This document shows, one piece after another, positions 46,514-54,609 of a DNA stretch of 64,000 bases. Position 1 is the first letter of the stretch. Each line of letters opens with the position of its first letter. Source of the stretch: Polaribacter sp. (GTDB lineage: Bacteria > Bacteroidota > Bacteroidia > Flavobacteriales > Flavobacteriaceae); the NCBI GenBank assembly GCA_028336245.1, contig JAOKTT010000001.1:62001-126000 (forward strand), read 5' to 3'. The position numbers and the translations under genes were made by a program. Under the pieces are notes generated by a model. The model was not told the origin of the DNA, made no database searches, and was given only the letters and a program-made list of their open reading frames with translations.

Positions 46514-47293
46514 ATGGATTTAAATCTTAAAAATAAAGTAATAATTGTTACCGGTGGCTCAAAAGGTATTGGTAACGGAATCTGCAATATACTTGCTGAA
46601 GAAGGGGCAATTCCTGTAATTGTAGGTAGAAATAAAGCGAATGTTTTAGATGCCGTAAAAATAATAAAAAATAATGGTGGTCAAGCATTTCATTGTTTTG
46701 CAGAACTAACAGACCAAAACGCTTGTAAAAAAGCTGTAGATCGCGTTCTTAAAGAATTTGGCAGAATAGATGGCTTGGTAAATAACGCAGGTGTAAATGA
46801 TGGAGTTGGTTTAGAAAATGGAAATTATGATCATTTTATGATCTCGATTCAACGCAACGTTGCACATTATTATGCGATGGCTAAATACGCATTACCAGCA
46901 CTTAAAAAAAGTAAAGGAGCCATTGTAAATATTGGCTCAAAAACTTCATTTACCGGTCAAGGTGGAACCTCTGGATATGCTGCTGCAAATGGAGCTCGAA
47001 ATGCTTTAACTAGAGAGTGGGCGGTAGAGTTATTACCTTTTTCAATTCGCGTAAATGCGGTAATTGTTGCAGAATGTTACACACCATTATATAAAAAGTG
47101 GTTAGACACTTTTCCAAACCCAGAAGAAAAAATAAACGGTATTACTAAAAATATTCCATTAGAAAACCGAATGACTTCCACTACAGAAATTGCAAACACT
47201 GTTGCATTCTTGTTATCTGAAACATCGAGCCATACTACAGGACAATTATTGTTTGTAGATGGTGGTTATACACATTTAGACCGATCCATATAA
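46514..47293 (+). CDS. Short-chain dehydrogenase, probable L-fucose (L-galactose) dehydrogenase
   Basis: A 259-residue SDR with cofactor loop TGGSKGIGNGI, NNAG and a catalytic Tyr at Y155. The expected lysine four residues later is Asn159 (GYAAANGARNALTREW). The end HTTGQLLFVDGGYTHLD is family-like. It is the likely first step, oxidising L-fucose or L-galactose to the 1,5-lactone with NAD(P). The Asn could be a subgroup feature or an impairing change. The permease gene starts three bases after its stop. Confidence 0.82.
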   Translation: MDLNLKNKVIIVTGGSKGIGNGICNILAEEGAIPVIVGRNKANVLDAVKIIKNNGGQAFHCFAELTDQNACKKAVDRVLKEFGRIDGLVNNAGVNDGVGLENGNYDHFMISIQRNVAHYYAMAKYALPALKKSKGAIVNIGSKTSFTGQGGTSGYAAANGARNALTREWAVELLPFSIRVNAVIVAECYTPLYKKWLDTFPNPEEKINGITKNIPLENRMTSTTEIANTVAFLLSETSSHTTGQLLFVDGGYTHLDRSI

Positions 47294-47295
47294 TT

Positions 47296-48663
47296 ATGAA
47301 AAATACTACAAAACATCCAATCGTTTCAAAAAAAGTACTCCTTCCTTTTCTTTTAGTAACCTCATTATTTGCACTTTGGGGCTTTGCCAATGCAGTTACA
47401 GATCCCATGGTAAATGCATTTAAAAAAGTATTAGAATTATCAAACACGCAAGCCTCATGGGTTCAAATGGCCTTTTATGGAGGGTATTTTTGTATGGCTT
47501 TGCCAGCCGCAATGTTTATGCGCAAGTATTCTTATAAAGTTGGTGTTTTAATTGGACTAGCATTGTATGCAACAGGAGCATTGCTTTTTTATCCGGCTGC
47601 GCAGTCAGAGAGTTTTGTGTTCTTTTGTCTGGGATTATATGTGTTAACTTTTGGATTGGCATTTTTAGAGACTGCTGCAAACCCTTATGTATTAGCAATG
47701 GGAGCAAAAGAAACAGCTACTCAGCGTTTAAACTTAGCGCAATCTGTAAATCCAATAGGATTAATTGCTGGATTATTAGTAGCAAAATTCTTTGTTTATG
47801 ATAAATTACAATCTGACGATATTGCAAATTTTGGAGCTTTAGATGAAGTAAAAAGAGGAATGATTAAAGTTGCAGATTTAGCAGTAATACGGGATCCTTA
47901 TGTAGTATTAGGTCTGGTTATTTTAGGTGTATTTGTTTTGTTTTTGGTAAATAAAATGCCGCAATCAAAAGAAGAAGGAAAAATGCCCAGCTTAAAAAAT
48001 ACTTTTAAAAAATTATTGCGTAATAGAAAATATGTTTTAGGAGTTGTTGCACAAATATTATACGTTGGAGCACAAATTATGACTTGGACTTATATTTATC
48101 AATATGCTGAAGCAATAGACGTCGCTAATGCAGGTGAAGTCGGTTATGAAAAGGTTGATGTATTTACGTATCAATTTATAGCATTTGTATTATTTACGGT
48201 AGGCCGTTTAGTTGGAACAGCAATGCTACGCTTTATGAGTTCTGGTAAATTATTAATGTTTTTTGCACTACTTGCAAGTGTTTTCGTTCTATCTGCTATC
48301 TGTATTGAAGGCTTAATTGGATTGTACGCCATAGTCGGAATATCCTTCTCTATGTCATTAATGTTTCCAACCATTTATGGAATTGCATTAAATGATTTAA
48401 CCGAAGAACAAGCTAAAGTAGGATCTGCTGGATTGGTAATGGCAATTGTTGGCGGTGCTTTGTTACCGATGCTACAAGGGATGATTATTGATACAGGAGG
48501 CAGTGGTGTTTCAGATACTAAAATAATGGGAGTTGCAGAGGTTAATTTTTCTTTTATTTTACCACTACTTTGTTTTATTTACATAGCCTGGTATGGTTTA
48601 ACTGTTTATATGAAATATGAGAAAACAAGTAATGCTTCATTAAAAGGAAACGTTTTAAAATGA
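47296..48663 (+). CDS. fucP: Sugar/H+ symporter, FucP-type (MFS)
   Basis: A 455-residue inner-membrane protein with 12 hydrophobic helices. It starts VLLPFLLVTSLFALWGFAN and has FGLAFLETAANPYVLAMG, the signature of the FucP/GluP subgroup of the major facilitator superfamily. It would bring L-fucose or the related L-galactose in with protons. Its stop overlaps the start of the mutarotase gene (ATGA). Confidence 0.92.
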   Translation: MKNTTKHPIVSKKVLLPFLLVTSLFALWGFANAVTDPMVNAFKKVLELSNTQASWVQMAFYGGYFCMALPAAMFMRKYSYKVGVLIGLALYATGALLFYPAAQSESFVFFCLGLYVLTFGLAFLETAANPYVLAMGAKETATQRLNLAQSVNPIGLIAGLLVAKFFVYDKLQSDDIANFGALDEVKRGMIKVADLAVIRDPYVVLGLVILGVFVLFLVNKMPQSKEEGKMPSLKNTFKKLLRNRKYVLGVVAQILYVGAQIMTWTYIYQYAEAIDVANAGEVGYEKVDVFTYQFIAFVLFTVGRLVGTAMLRFMSSGKLLMFFALLASVFVLSAICIEGLIGLYAIVGISFSMSLMFPTIYGIALNDLTEEQAKVGSAGLVMAIVGGALLPMLQGMIIDTGGSGVSDTKIMGVAEVNFSFILPLLCFIYIAWYGLTVYMKYEKTSNASLKGNVLK

Positions 48664-48998
48664 AAAAAAATAAAAGATATTGTTTTGCTTTAGATTTAGT
48701 TAATGACCCTAAACTCATTTCTGAATATAAAAAATATCACGAAAAAATATGGCCAGAAATTACCAAAAGTATAAAATTAGCTGGTATTGAACATTTGGAC
48801 ATTTATTTAGCGGGGAATCGGTTATTTATGATTTTAGAAGGAAACGAAACTTTTTCTTTTGAAAAGAAAACTACCATGGATTTAGAAAATCCAAAAGTGC
48901 AAGAATGGGAAAATTTAATGTGGAAATATCAGCAAAAATTACCTTTTGCAAAAGAAGGTGAGAAATGGATATTAATGGATAAAATTTATCAGTTGTAA
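48660..48998 (+). CDS. L-fucose/L-rhamnose mutarotase (RhaM-like)
   Basis: A 112-residue single domain with a ferredoxin-like dimeric alpha+beta barrel fold. Seen are YHEKIWPEITKSI with the active His at 27, LDIYLAGNRLFMILEG, and the C-terminal WENLMWKYQQKLPFA. It interconverts the anomers so the dehydrogenase sees the right form. The four-base overlap with the permease gene fits import and mutarotation being coupled. Confidence 0.9.
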   Translation: MKKNKRYCFALDLVNDPKLISEYKKYHEKIWPEITKSIKLAGIEHLDIYLAGNRLFMILEGNETFSFEKKTTMDLENPKVQEWENLMWKYQQKLPFAKEGEKWILMDKIYQL

Positions 48999-49011
48999 AA
49001 AAATAAAAAAT

Positions 49012-50160
49012 ATGGAATTAACAATCAATCCAAAATACCCATCAGTAGATGATTTAAGAAAAAGAGCAATGGTGAAAATGCCAAAATTTGCTTTTGAATA
49101 TTTAGATGGCGGATGTAATGAAGACGTCAATTTAAATAAAAATAGAACTGATTTACAGAAAATTGAATTAATGCCTCAATACTTATCTACCTTTGAGAAA
49201 TCAGAAATGAAAACAGAATTATTTGGACACACCTATGATGCGCCTTTTGGAATTTCTCCCATAGGTTTACAAGGATTAATGTGGCCAAATTCTCCAGAAA
49301 TTTTAGCTAAATCTGCGAAGAAACACAATGTTCCATTTATTTTAAGTACCGTTACTACTTCTAGTATAGAACGCGTAGCAGAAATAACTGAAGGAAAATC
49401 ATGGTTCCAATTATATCATCCAACAGAAGAAAGGGTAAAACGTGATTTATTAGATAGAGCAGCAGCAGCTGGTACTGACGTATTAGTTATTTTAGCAGAT
49501 GTACCTACATTTGGATACAGACCACGCGATGTTCGTAATGGATTGGCAATGCCCCCAAGTATGAGTGTTAAGAATATTATTGAAGTAATGAGAAAACCTG
49601 ATTGGGCTTTGCAAACTTTAATACATGGACAACCTAGTTTTAAAACATTAGAGAAATATATGCCTAAAGGACTTAACTTAAAGAAGTTAGGAGAATTCAT
49701 GGACGCAACTTTTTCAGGTAGATTAAATGAAGATAGAATTGCCTCTCTTCGTGACCAATGGAAAGGTAAATTAGTTATTAAAGGAGTTGTTAGTGAAGAA
49801 GACGCTCAAAGCGCTATAAATTTAGGTGTAGATGGTATTATTGTATCCAATCATGGAGGTCGTCAATTAGACGCCGGACAATCTTCAATAGTACCAATGA
49901 CAAGTTTAGCTGAAAAATTTGGACATCAAACAAAGATAATGGTAGATTCAGGTTTGCGTGGTGGTCCAGATATCGCAAGAGCAATGGCGAGTGGAGCAGA
50001 ATTTACTTTCATGGGAAGAAGTTTCATGTATGGTGTTGGAGCTCTCGGTAAAAAAGGAGGTGATCATACTATCTCTTTAATGAAAAAAGAATTATTACAA
50101 GTTATGGAGCAAATTTGTTGTCAAAAAACAGGTGATTTCAAACCACATTTAATTAAATAA
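49012..50160 (+). CDS. lldD: FMN-dependent alpha-hydroxy-acid oxidase, L-lactate dehydrogenase-like
   Basis: A 382-residue alpha-hydroxy-acid oxidising protein with FMN in a TIM barrel. Visible motifs are LDGGCNEDVNLNKNR, ILADVPTFGYRPRDVRNG, VSNHGGRQLDAG (catalytic His/Arg) and MVDSGLRGGPDIARAMASG. At the end of the operon, it would oxidise the 2-hydroxy acid released by the FAH-type hydrolase: L-lactate from L-fucose, or glycerate from L-galactose if the enzyme tolerates it. Immediately after its stop lies the galE relic. Substrate choice is by context. Confidence 0.88.
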   Translation: MELTINPKYPSVDDLRKRAMVKMPKFAFEYLDGGCNEDVNLNKNRTDLQKIELMPQYLSTFEKSEMKTELFGHTYDAPFGISPIGLQGLMWPNSPEILAKSAKKHNVPFILSTVTTSSIERVAEITEGKSWFQLYHPTEERVKRDLLDRAAAAGTDVLVILADVPTFGYRPRDVRNGLAMPPSMSVKNIIEVMRKPDWALQTLIHGQPSFKTLEKYMPKGLNLKKLGEFMDATFSGRLNEDRIASLRDQWKGKLVIKGVVSEEDAQSAINLGVDGIIVSNHGGRQLDAGQSSIVPMTSLAEKFGHQTKIMVDSGLRGGPDIARAMASGAEFTFMGRSFMYGVGALGKKGGDHTISLMKKELLQVMEQICCQKTGDFKPHLIK

Positions 50161-50346
50161 TTAAGGAACTGGTATTGGCTGCGCTGTTTTAAGTGTTATG
50201 AAAACACTTGAAGTTATTTTTAATATAATATTAAATTATAAAATCACAAAGAGAAGATTTAATGTGATGTGCAAATTTTATTTGCACCTACAATTCTTGC
50301 TAAAGAAAAACTGGGCTGGACTGCTAAAAAAGATTTTATTTATTAA
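50161..50346 (+). pseudogene. galE: Relic of UDP-glucose 4-epimerase gene (C-terminal end)
   Basis: From 50165 a frame reads GTGIGCAVLSVMKTLEV and later ILNYKITKRRFNV, matching the GTG-x-G-x-SVL-x-x-I-K and L-x-Y-K-I-x-x-R-R region of GalE. A second frame then gives DVQILFAPTILAKEKLGW and TAKKDFIY with a stop at 50346, matching the GalE end DV-A-x-x-A-D-x-x-L-A-x-x-x-LGW. A frameshift near 50262-50266 separates them. The first two-thirds of the gene is missing, replaced by the lactate dehydrogenase gene directly before. It is therefore inactive. Confidence 0.75.
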
Positions 50347-50526
50347 ATTTATTTATACCATAGCAGCAAATTAGTCTCAAAAAAAAACGCAGCGAAAAAA
50401 TTACATTGAACCGTCCAAAAAATTAAATTACCCTTATTTTAAAAAAAACGATTTAATGGGTTTTTTACTTTATATAAATCTACACCAAAATAGTTCGACT
50501 TTACTCCCCTCTGCTCCACAGTAGAA

Positions 50527-50556
50527 CTCGCAACCTTTTATGGTTGTGGGTTTTTT
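50527..50556 (+). terminator. Probable rho-independent terminator
   Basis: CTCGCAACC at 50527-50535 pairs (two G-U) with GGTTGTGGG at 50542-50550, followed by TTTTTT. It lies between the convergent L-fucose-type operon and the oxidoreductase gene, 15 bases past the end of the latter on the other strand. It would close the plus-strand transcript. Confidence 0.7.
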
Positions 50557-50570
50557 ATTGATATTAAAAC

Positions 50571-51794
50571 TTATTTGTTCTTCCAAAAAGATTTAAAAAA
50601 CAAACTCTTAAGGCTAAACCAGAAAGCCAAAATCCCTGGCAGGTTGGTTTTAGGAGACTTCCCTTTTCCAATACGTTGAATTTGAAGTTCATACCAGGGC
50701 AATTCTACACCGCCAAGTTTGTCCAAAAACGTAATACCAATTTCAGGTATCGGAGTTTCAAATCGTTTTACAGACCCATCAAAAATTTGAGTAGGCAAAT
50801 TAGGATATAAGCAAAATGGTCTTGCCAAACCAATAACGTCTAAATGGCCATCTTCCAAAGCATTCTCCATTACTGAAACAGAACGAAAACCTCCCGTAAG
50901 TAACAAAGGAGTTTTAATCAATTTTCGCGCTTTTTCAATATAATCTAAAAAGTACGCTTCACGCGCAATGGTACTTTTTTTGCGATCTCCCTGAATCATA
51001 GCAGGCTTCTCATAAGTCCCACCAGATATTTCAATCAAATCGATTCCTTCATTCCCTAATAGGCGAATTACCTCCATAGACGCTTCTTCTGTAAATCCGC
51101 CACGCTGAAAATCTGCCGAATTAATTTTAATTCCGATTGGATAATCTGCACCAACTTGATGCCGAATTTCACGATAAATCTCTAAAACAAAACGCGCTCT
51201 ATTGGACAGAGAACCACCCCATTGATCCGTTCGAACATTGCTATTTGGAGACAAAAACTGACTGACTAAATACCCATGAGCTCCATGAATCTGACAACCT
51301 GTAAACCCCGCTTCTTTTAATATTCTAGCGGTATTTCCAAAGCGCTTAATGATGTTCCAAATTTCTTCTTCTTTTAATGCTATTGGTACTTTAAACATCT
51401 TAGAAGCACTTCCCATTTTTAAAGGTATTGCAGAAGGCCCTACTATTTTTTTATTAATTGCAGCAAAGGCCTGTCTTCCTGGGTGGTTTATTTGTGGCCA
51501 AAGATGTACACCTGTTCCTTCTGCTGCTTTCGCCCATTCTTTTAATAATTCAAAATCTTTATAGTCTTCAACAACTACATTCCGCGCTTCACCCAACGCC
51601 AAAGAATCTACCATCACATTTCCTGTGATGAGCAACCCTGGATTTCCTTTTACCCAAACCCGATATGCATTTATTAAACCCTTGCTTGGTGCGTGGTGTC
51701 GCGTCCCAAAATTTTCACTCATTGCAGACTTTGCAATTCTATTTTTTAAAACGGATCCATTCGGCAAAGTAAAAGAAGAAGCGATATTTTTCAT
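50571..51794 (-). CDS. NADH:flavin oxidoreductase / Old Yellow Enzyme family
   Basis: A 407-residue FMN enzyme of the OYE family. It begins FTLPNGSVLKNRIAKSAMSE, has LWPQINHPGRQAF, the flavin/substrate region FTGCQIHGAHGYLVSQFLSP and LIEISGGTYEKPAM. These reduce activated C=C bonds with NAD(P)H. No fused iron-sulfur domain is visible. It is single, minus strand, between the galE relic and a TonB-linked barrel gene. A role in sugar catabolism is not evident. Confidence 0.88.
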   Translation of the reverse strand: MKNIASSFTLPNGSVLKNRIAKSAMSENFGTRHHAPSKGLINAYRVWVKGNPGLLITGNVMVDSLALGEARNVVVEDYKDFELLKEWAKAAEGTGVHLWPQINHPGRQAFAAINKKIVGPSAIPLKMGSASKMFKVPIALKEEEIWNIIKRFGNTARILKEAGFTGCQIHGAHGYLVSQFLSPNSNVRTDQWGGSLSNRARFVLEIYREIRHQVGADYPIGIKINSADFQRGGFTEEASMEVIRLLGNEGIDLIEISGGTYEKPAMIQGDRKKSTIAREAYFLDYIEKARKLIKTPLLLTGGFRSVSVMENALEDGHLDVIGLARPFCLYPNLPTQIFDGSVKRFETPIPEIGITFLDKLGGVELPWYELQIQRIGKGKSPKTNLPGILAFWFSLKSLFFKSFWKNK

Positions 51795-52026
51795 TACTAT
51801 ATTTTTATCAAAGATATTTAAAACATCAAACGAAAGGCTAAAAAAAACCGCTTCTATTTTCGTTGTTATTTTACTGAAACTACGTTTAATTTTCTAGTAA
51901 AGAAAATGTTACCGGATAGGCAAAGTATGAAGCAAGCTAATTATAATCAGCATACATAAAAACTTTACCATATTCTATCCAATTGTCTATTATCTACTTT
52001 TCAATAAAGGCCTTTTTTATTCTCTT

Positions 52027-54495
52027 TTAAAACTCCCTTTCACCAAATTCACTATCAATAAAATTTGATTTATTTTTTCCATTTTTAAACGTGTATGAAA
52101 GATTTAGGAAGACCATATCCACTTCATAAATATAATTCGTGGTTGTAAAGAATTCATTTGTTCTAAATGTAGTAATGCGCTGTTCGTTGGTATTTAGCAT
52201 TCCCAAATCAATATTTTGCCATTGTAGGGTCGCTGTTAATCTATTATCTAAAAATGATTTTTGAAAAGTCAAGTTTGGGGAATAAAACCTAGAATTTTCT
52301 CCTTGAGCTGTTATTCTTTCAGAGAGGTAATTGAACGTAAATTGCAATGATGCATTTTCCCAAAAACGGTAAGTTGAATTTAAATTGATTGAATATACAG
52401 TTGTCTTAGCGTTGATTGATCTATTATCAAATTCTCCGTCAATTTGATAGCTATAGATATTAGTTCCAATAAAATTGCTCCAGTTTTTAGTAGGTTTTAA
52501 TTGCGCTCCTAATTCTAGACCAATGGTTTTGGCATCACCTACATTTGAGTAAATTCTATTTAAAATAGTGTCGTTAAATACAGTGTTTACTCTATTTACT
52601 ACATTTTTCACATTTCTATAATAACCAGTCGCAAAAATAGAATTACCTCCTTTTAATTTTTTATTTATGCTCAATTCGACCAAATCGATAAATTCGGGTC
52701 TAAGTTCTGGGTCTCCTTGTTCTAAAGTTTCAGAATGTTCACGTTCTGGAAAAGGATTCATTTGAAAAGTAGATGTCCTTTCTACACGTTTGCTATAAGC
52801 TGCTTTTATGTTTGTTTTTTCATTGATACTATATTGTACAGATGCCGATGGGTAAAGTTTTGTGAAATCAAATTTGAATGTTTTATCTATTGTATTTGCT
52901 TTATCTTTCAGTTCCAAGGTTCTATCCATAACCTCAACTCTTGCGCCAGCAGTATAATCCCATTTGCCATTTTTTCCTGAAAATTGACCGTAAAAAGCGT
53001 GAATACTTCTTTTTAAGTTTACCTCACTTGAAAACTCTGGCACTAATTCAAAATCGTCATTAAAATCAGTTCTCCTTTCATACACAAAATCGCCAGTATG
53101 GTCTAAATTCCTATATTGATAACCTGCATCTAATACGCCTGATTTAAATGGTTTGAAAGTATAATCTATCTGCACACGAACGCCGTGCAAAGGGTTTTCA
53201 TTTGTATTGAATTCATCTTGATAAAGTATTGAATTATCGGGAAACCCAAGGTTTTGATTTACCGTGGGACCACCTAAAAGTGTGTACTCATATAAAAATG
53301 ATGTAGATAGCTTTGAGTTATTTGAAAAAGTGTGCTCATAATCAAAACTTCCTAGCGCAAAATCACTTTTTCTTTCTCTTAGGTTATGGTTAAAATATTG
53401 AAACGTATAAAGTCTATTATCACTGTCTGCAGGAAAAACAGCGTGATTGTCAAAATAAACGATATCTGCCAACCGATCCTTACTGCGTTTACCTGCAAAA
53501 AGGCCCAACGAAAATACATTGGTAGAACTGGGTGTAAAGTCGACATTAAAACGACCACTATAGTTAATTTCATCAAAACTACGTTCGCCAGTTGATGGAA
53601 ACTGTGTTTTCACGTCGTCTATTATAGTAAAAACATCTCCTTCTCGCCTACCACCTAAATCGTTACGTTGGTAGTTTGCACCTAATGATACATTCCATTT
53701 ATCATTTCTAATATTGTATGTAGCGTCTATTCCATAACGTTGATGAGCTTTATCGTTACCATAAGTTTCAATAGAGGGGAAACCTCCTTTGAGGTTTATT
53801 TGGCCAAAAGCACCGTCTACAGCTCCCTTTTTTGTTATTATATTCAAAATCCCTGCTTTTCCCTCTGGGTCATATTTTGCTGATGGCGCAGTAATCACCT
53901 CTACACGCGCTATCGCATTTGCGGGTAGTTGTGCCATTAATGTACTGGCATTTCCTTGTACTGGTTTTCCATTAAGTAATACCACAAAACCAGAACTACC
54001 TCTTACGTTAATTTCGCCTTGACCATCAATACTTACGGATGGCAAATTTCGAATAACATCGATACCTGAACCTCCTTGAGCGTTTTTAAACTTGTCAGCA
54101 TCAAAAACTTGGCGGTCTATTTTATTTATAACAGTAGCGCGTTCTCCTTGTATTACAACTTCATTTAATGCATTACCTAATGTTAATCGCAATGTACCCA
54201 AGTCTGTTGTTTTATTTTTGCTAACAACTGCAATACCTTGAATTATTTTAACTTCGTAACCAATAAAAGAAGCTTCAAGGTAATATGTTCCTTTTTTTAA
54301 ATTATCAAAAACGAAAACACCGTTAATATCAGTTATAACTCCAGTTACCAACTCATTGGTTTCTTGATTGTAGATAGCAGCAGTAGCATATTCTAACGCA
54401 AAATTTGTTTTGTCAACAATTTTCCCTGTTACTTGTGATAAAACACTTAAACAGTTATACATTATTAATAAAATTATTGAAATATTTTTTATCAT
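52027..54495 (-). CDS. TonB-dependent outer-membrane beta-barrel protein (non-SusC type)
   Basis: An 822-residue outer-membrane protein: signal peptide, carboxypeptidase-regulatory-like domain (TGKIVDKTNFALEYATAA, FVFDNLKKGTYYLEASF), plug (IDVIRNLPSVSIDGQGEINV with RGSSGFVVLLNGKPVQ), then a barrel. It belongs to the outer-membrane beta-barrel subgroup without a SusD partner. Substrate is unknown: no SusD gene is next to it. It lies between the OYE-type gene and the sulfatase cluster, and may import a small released molecule or serve another purpose. Confidence 0.85.
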   Translation of the reverse strand: MIKNISIILLIMYNCLSVLSQVTGKIVDKTNFALEYATAAIYNQETNELVTGVITDINGVFVFDNLKKGTYYLEASFIGYEVKIIQGIAVVSKNKTTDLGTLRLTLGNALNEVVIQGERATVINKIDRQVFDADKFKNAQGGSGIDVIRNLPSVSIDGQGEINVRGSSGFVVLLNGKPVQGNASTLMAQLPANAIARVEVITAPSAKYDPEGKAGILNIITKKGAVDGAFGQINLKGGFPSIETYGNDKAHQRYGIDATYNIRNDKWNVSLGANYQRNDLGGRREGDVFTIIDDVKTQFPSTGERSFDEINYSGRFNVDFTPSSTNVFSLGLFAGKRSKDRLADIVYFDNHAVFPADSDNRLYTFQYFNHNLRERKSDFALGSFDYEHTFSNNSKLSTSFLYEYTLLGGPTVNQNLGFPDNSILYQDEFNTNENPLHGVRVQIDYTFKPFKSGVLDAGYQYRNLDHTGDFVYERRTDFNDDFELVPEFSSEVNLKRSIHAFYGQFSGKNGKWDYTAGARVEVMDRTLELKDKANTIDKTFKFDFTKLYPSASVQYSINEKTNIKAAYSKRVERTSTFQMNPFPEREHSETLEQGDPELRPEFIDLVELSINKKLKGGNSIFATGYYRNVKNVVNRVNTVFNDTILNRIYSNVGDAKTIGLELGAQLKPTKNWSNFIGTNIYSYQIDGEFDNRSINAKTTVYSINLNSTYRFWENASLQFTFNYLSERITAQGENSRFYSPNLTFQKSFLDNRLTATLQWQNIDLGMLNTNEQRITTFRTNEFFTTTNYIYEVDMVFLNLSYTFKNGKNKSNFIDSEFGEREF

Positions 54496-54609
54496 GATTT
54501 ATATGTTTCAGTAGGAGTCTCCAGCTCCGTTATTAATGCGTCTTCTTTCTATTTTATAAAACGTAAGAGAATTAAATCTATATCTATTATCATGGGTAGT
54601 TGTATTTTA

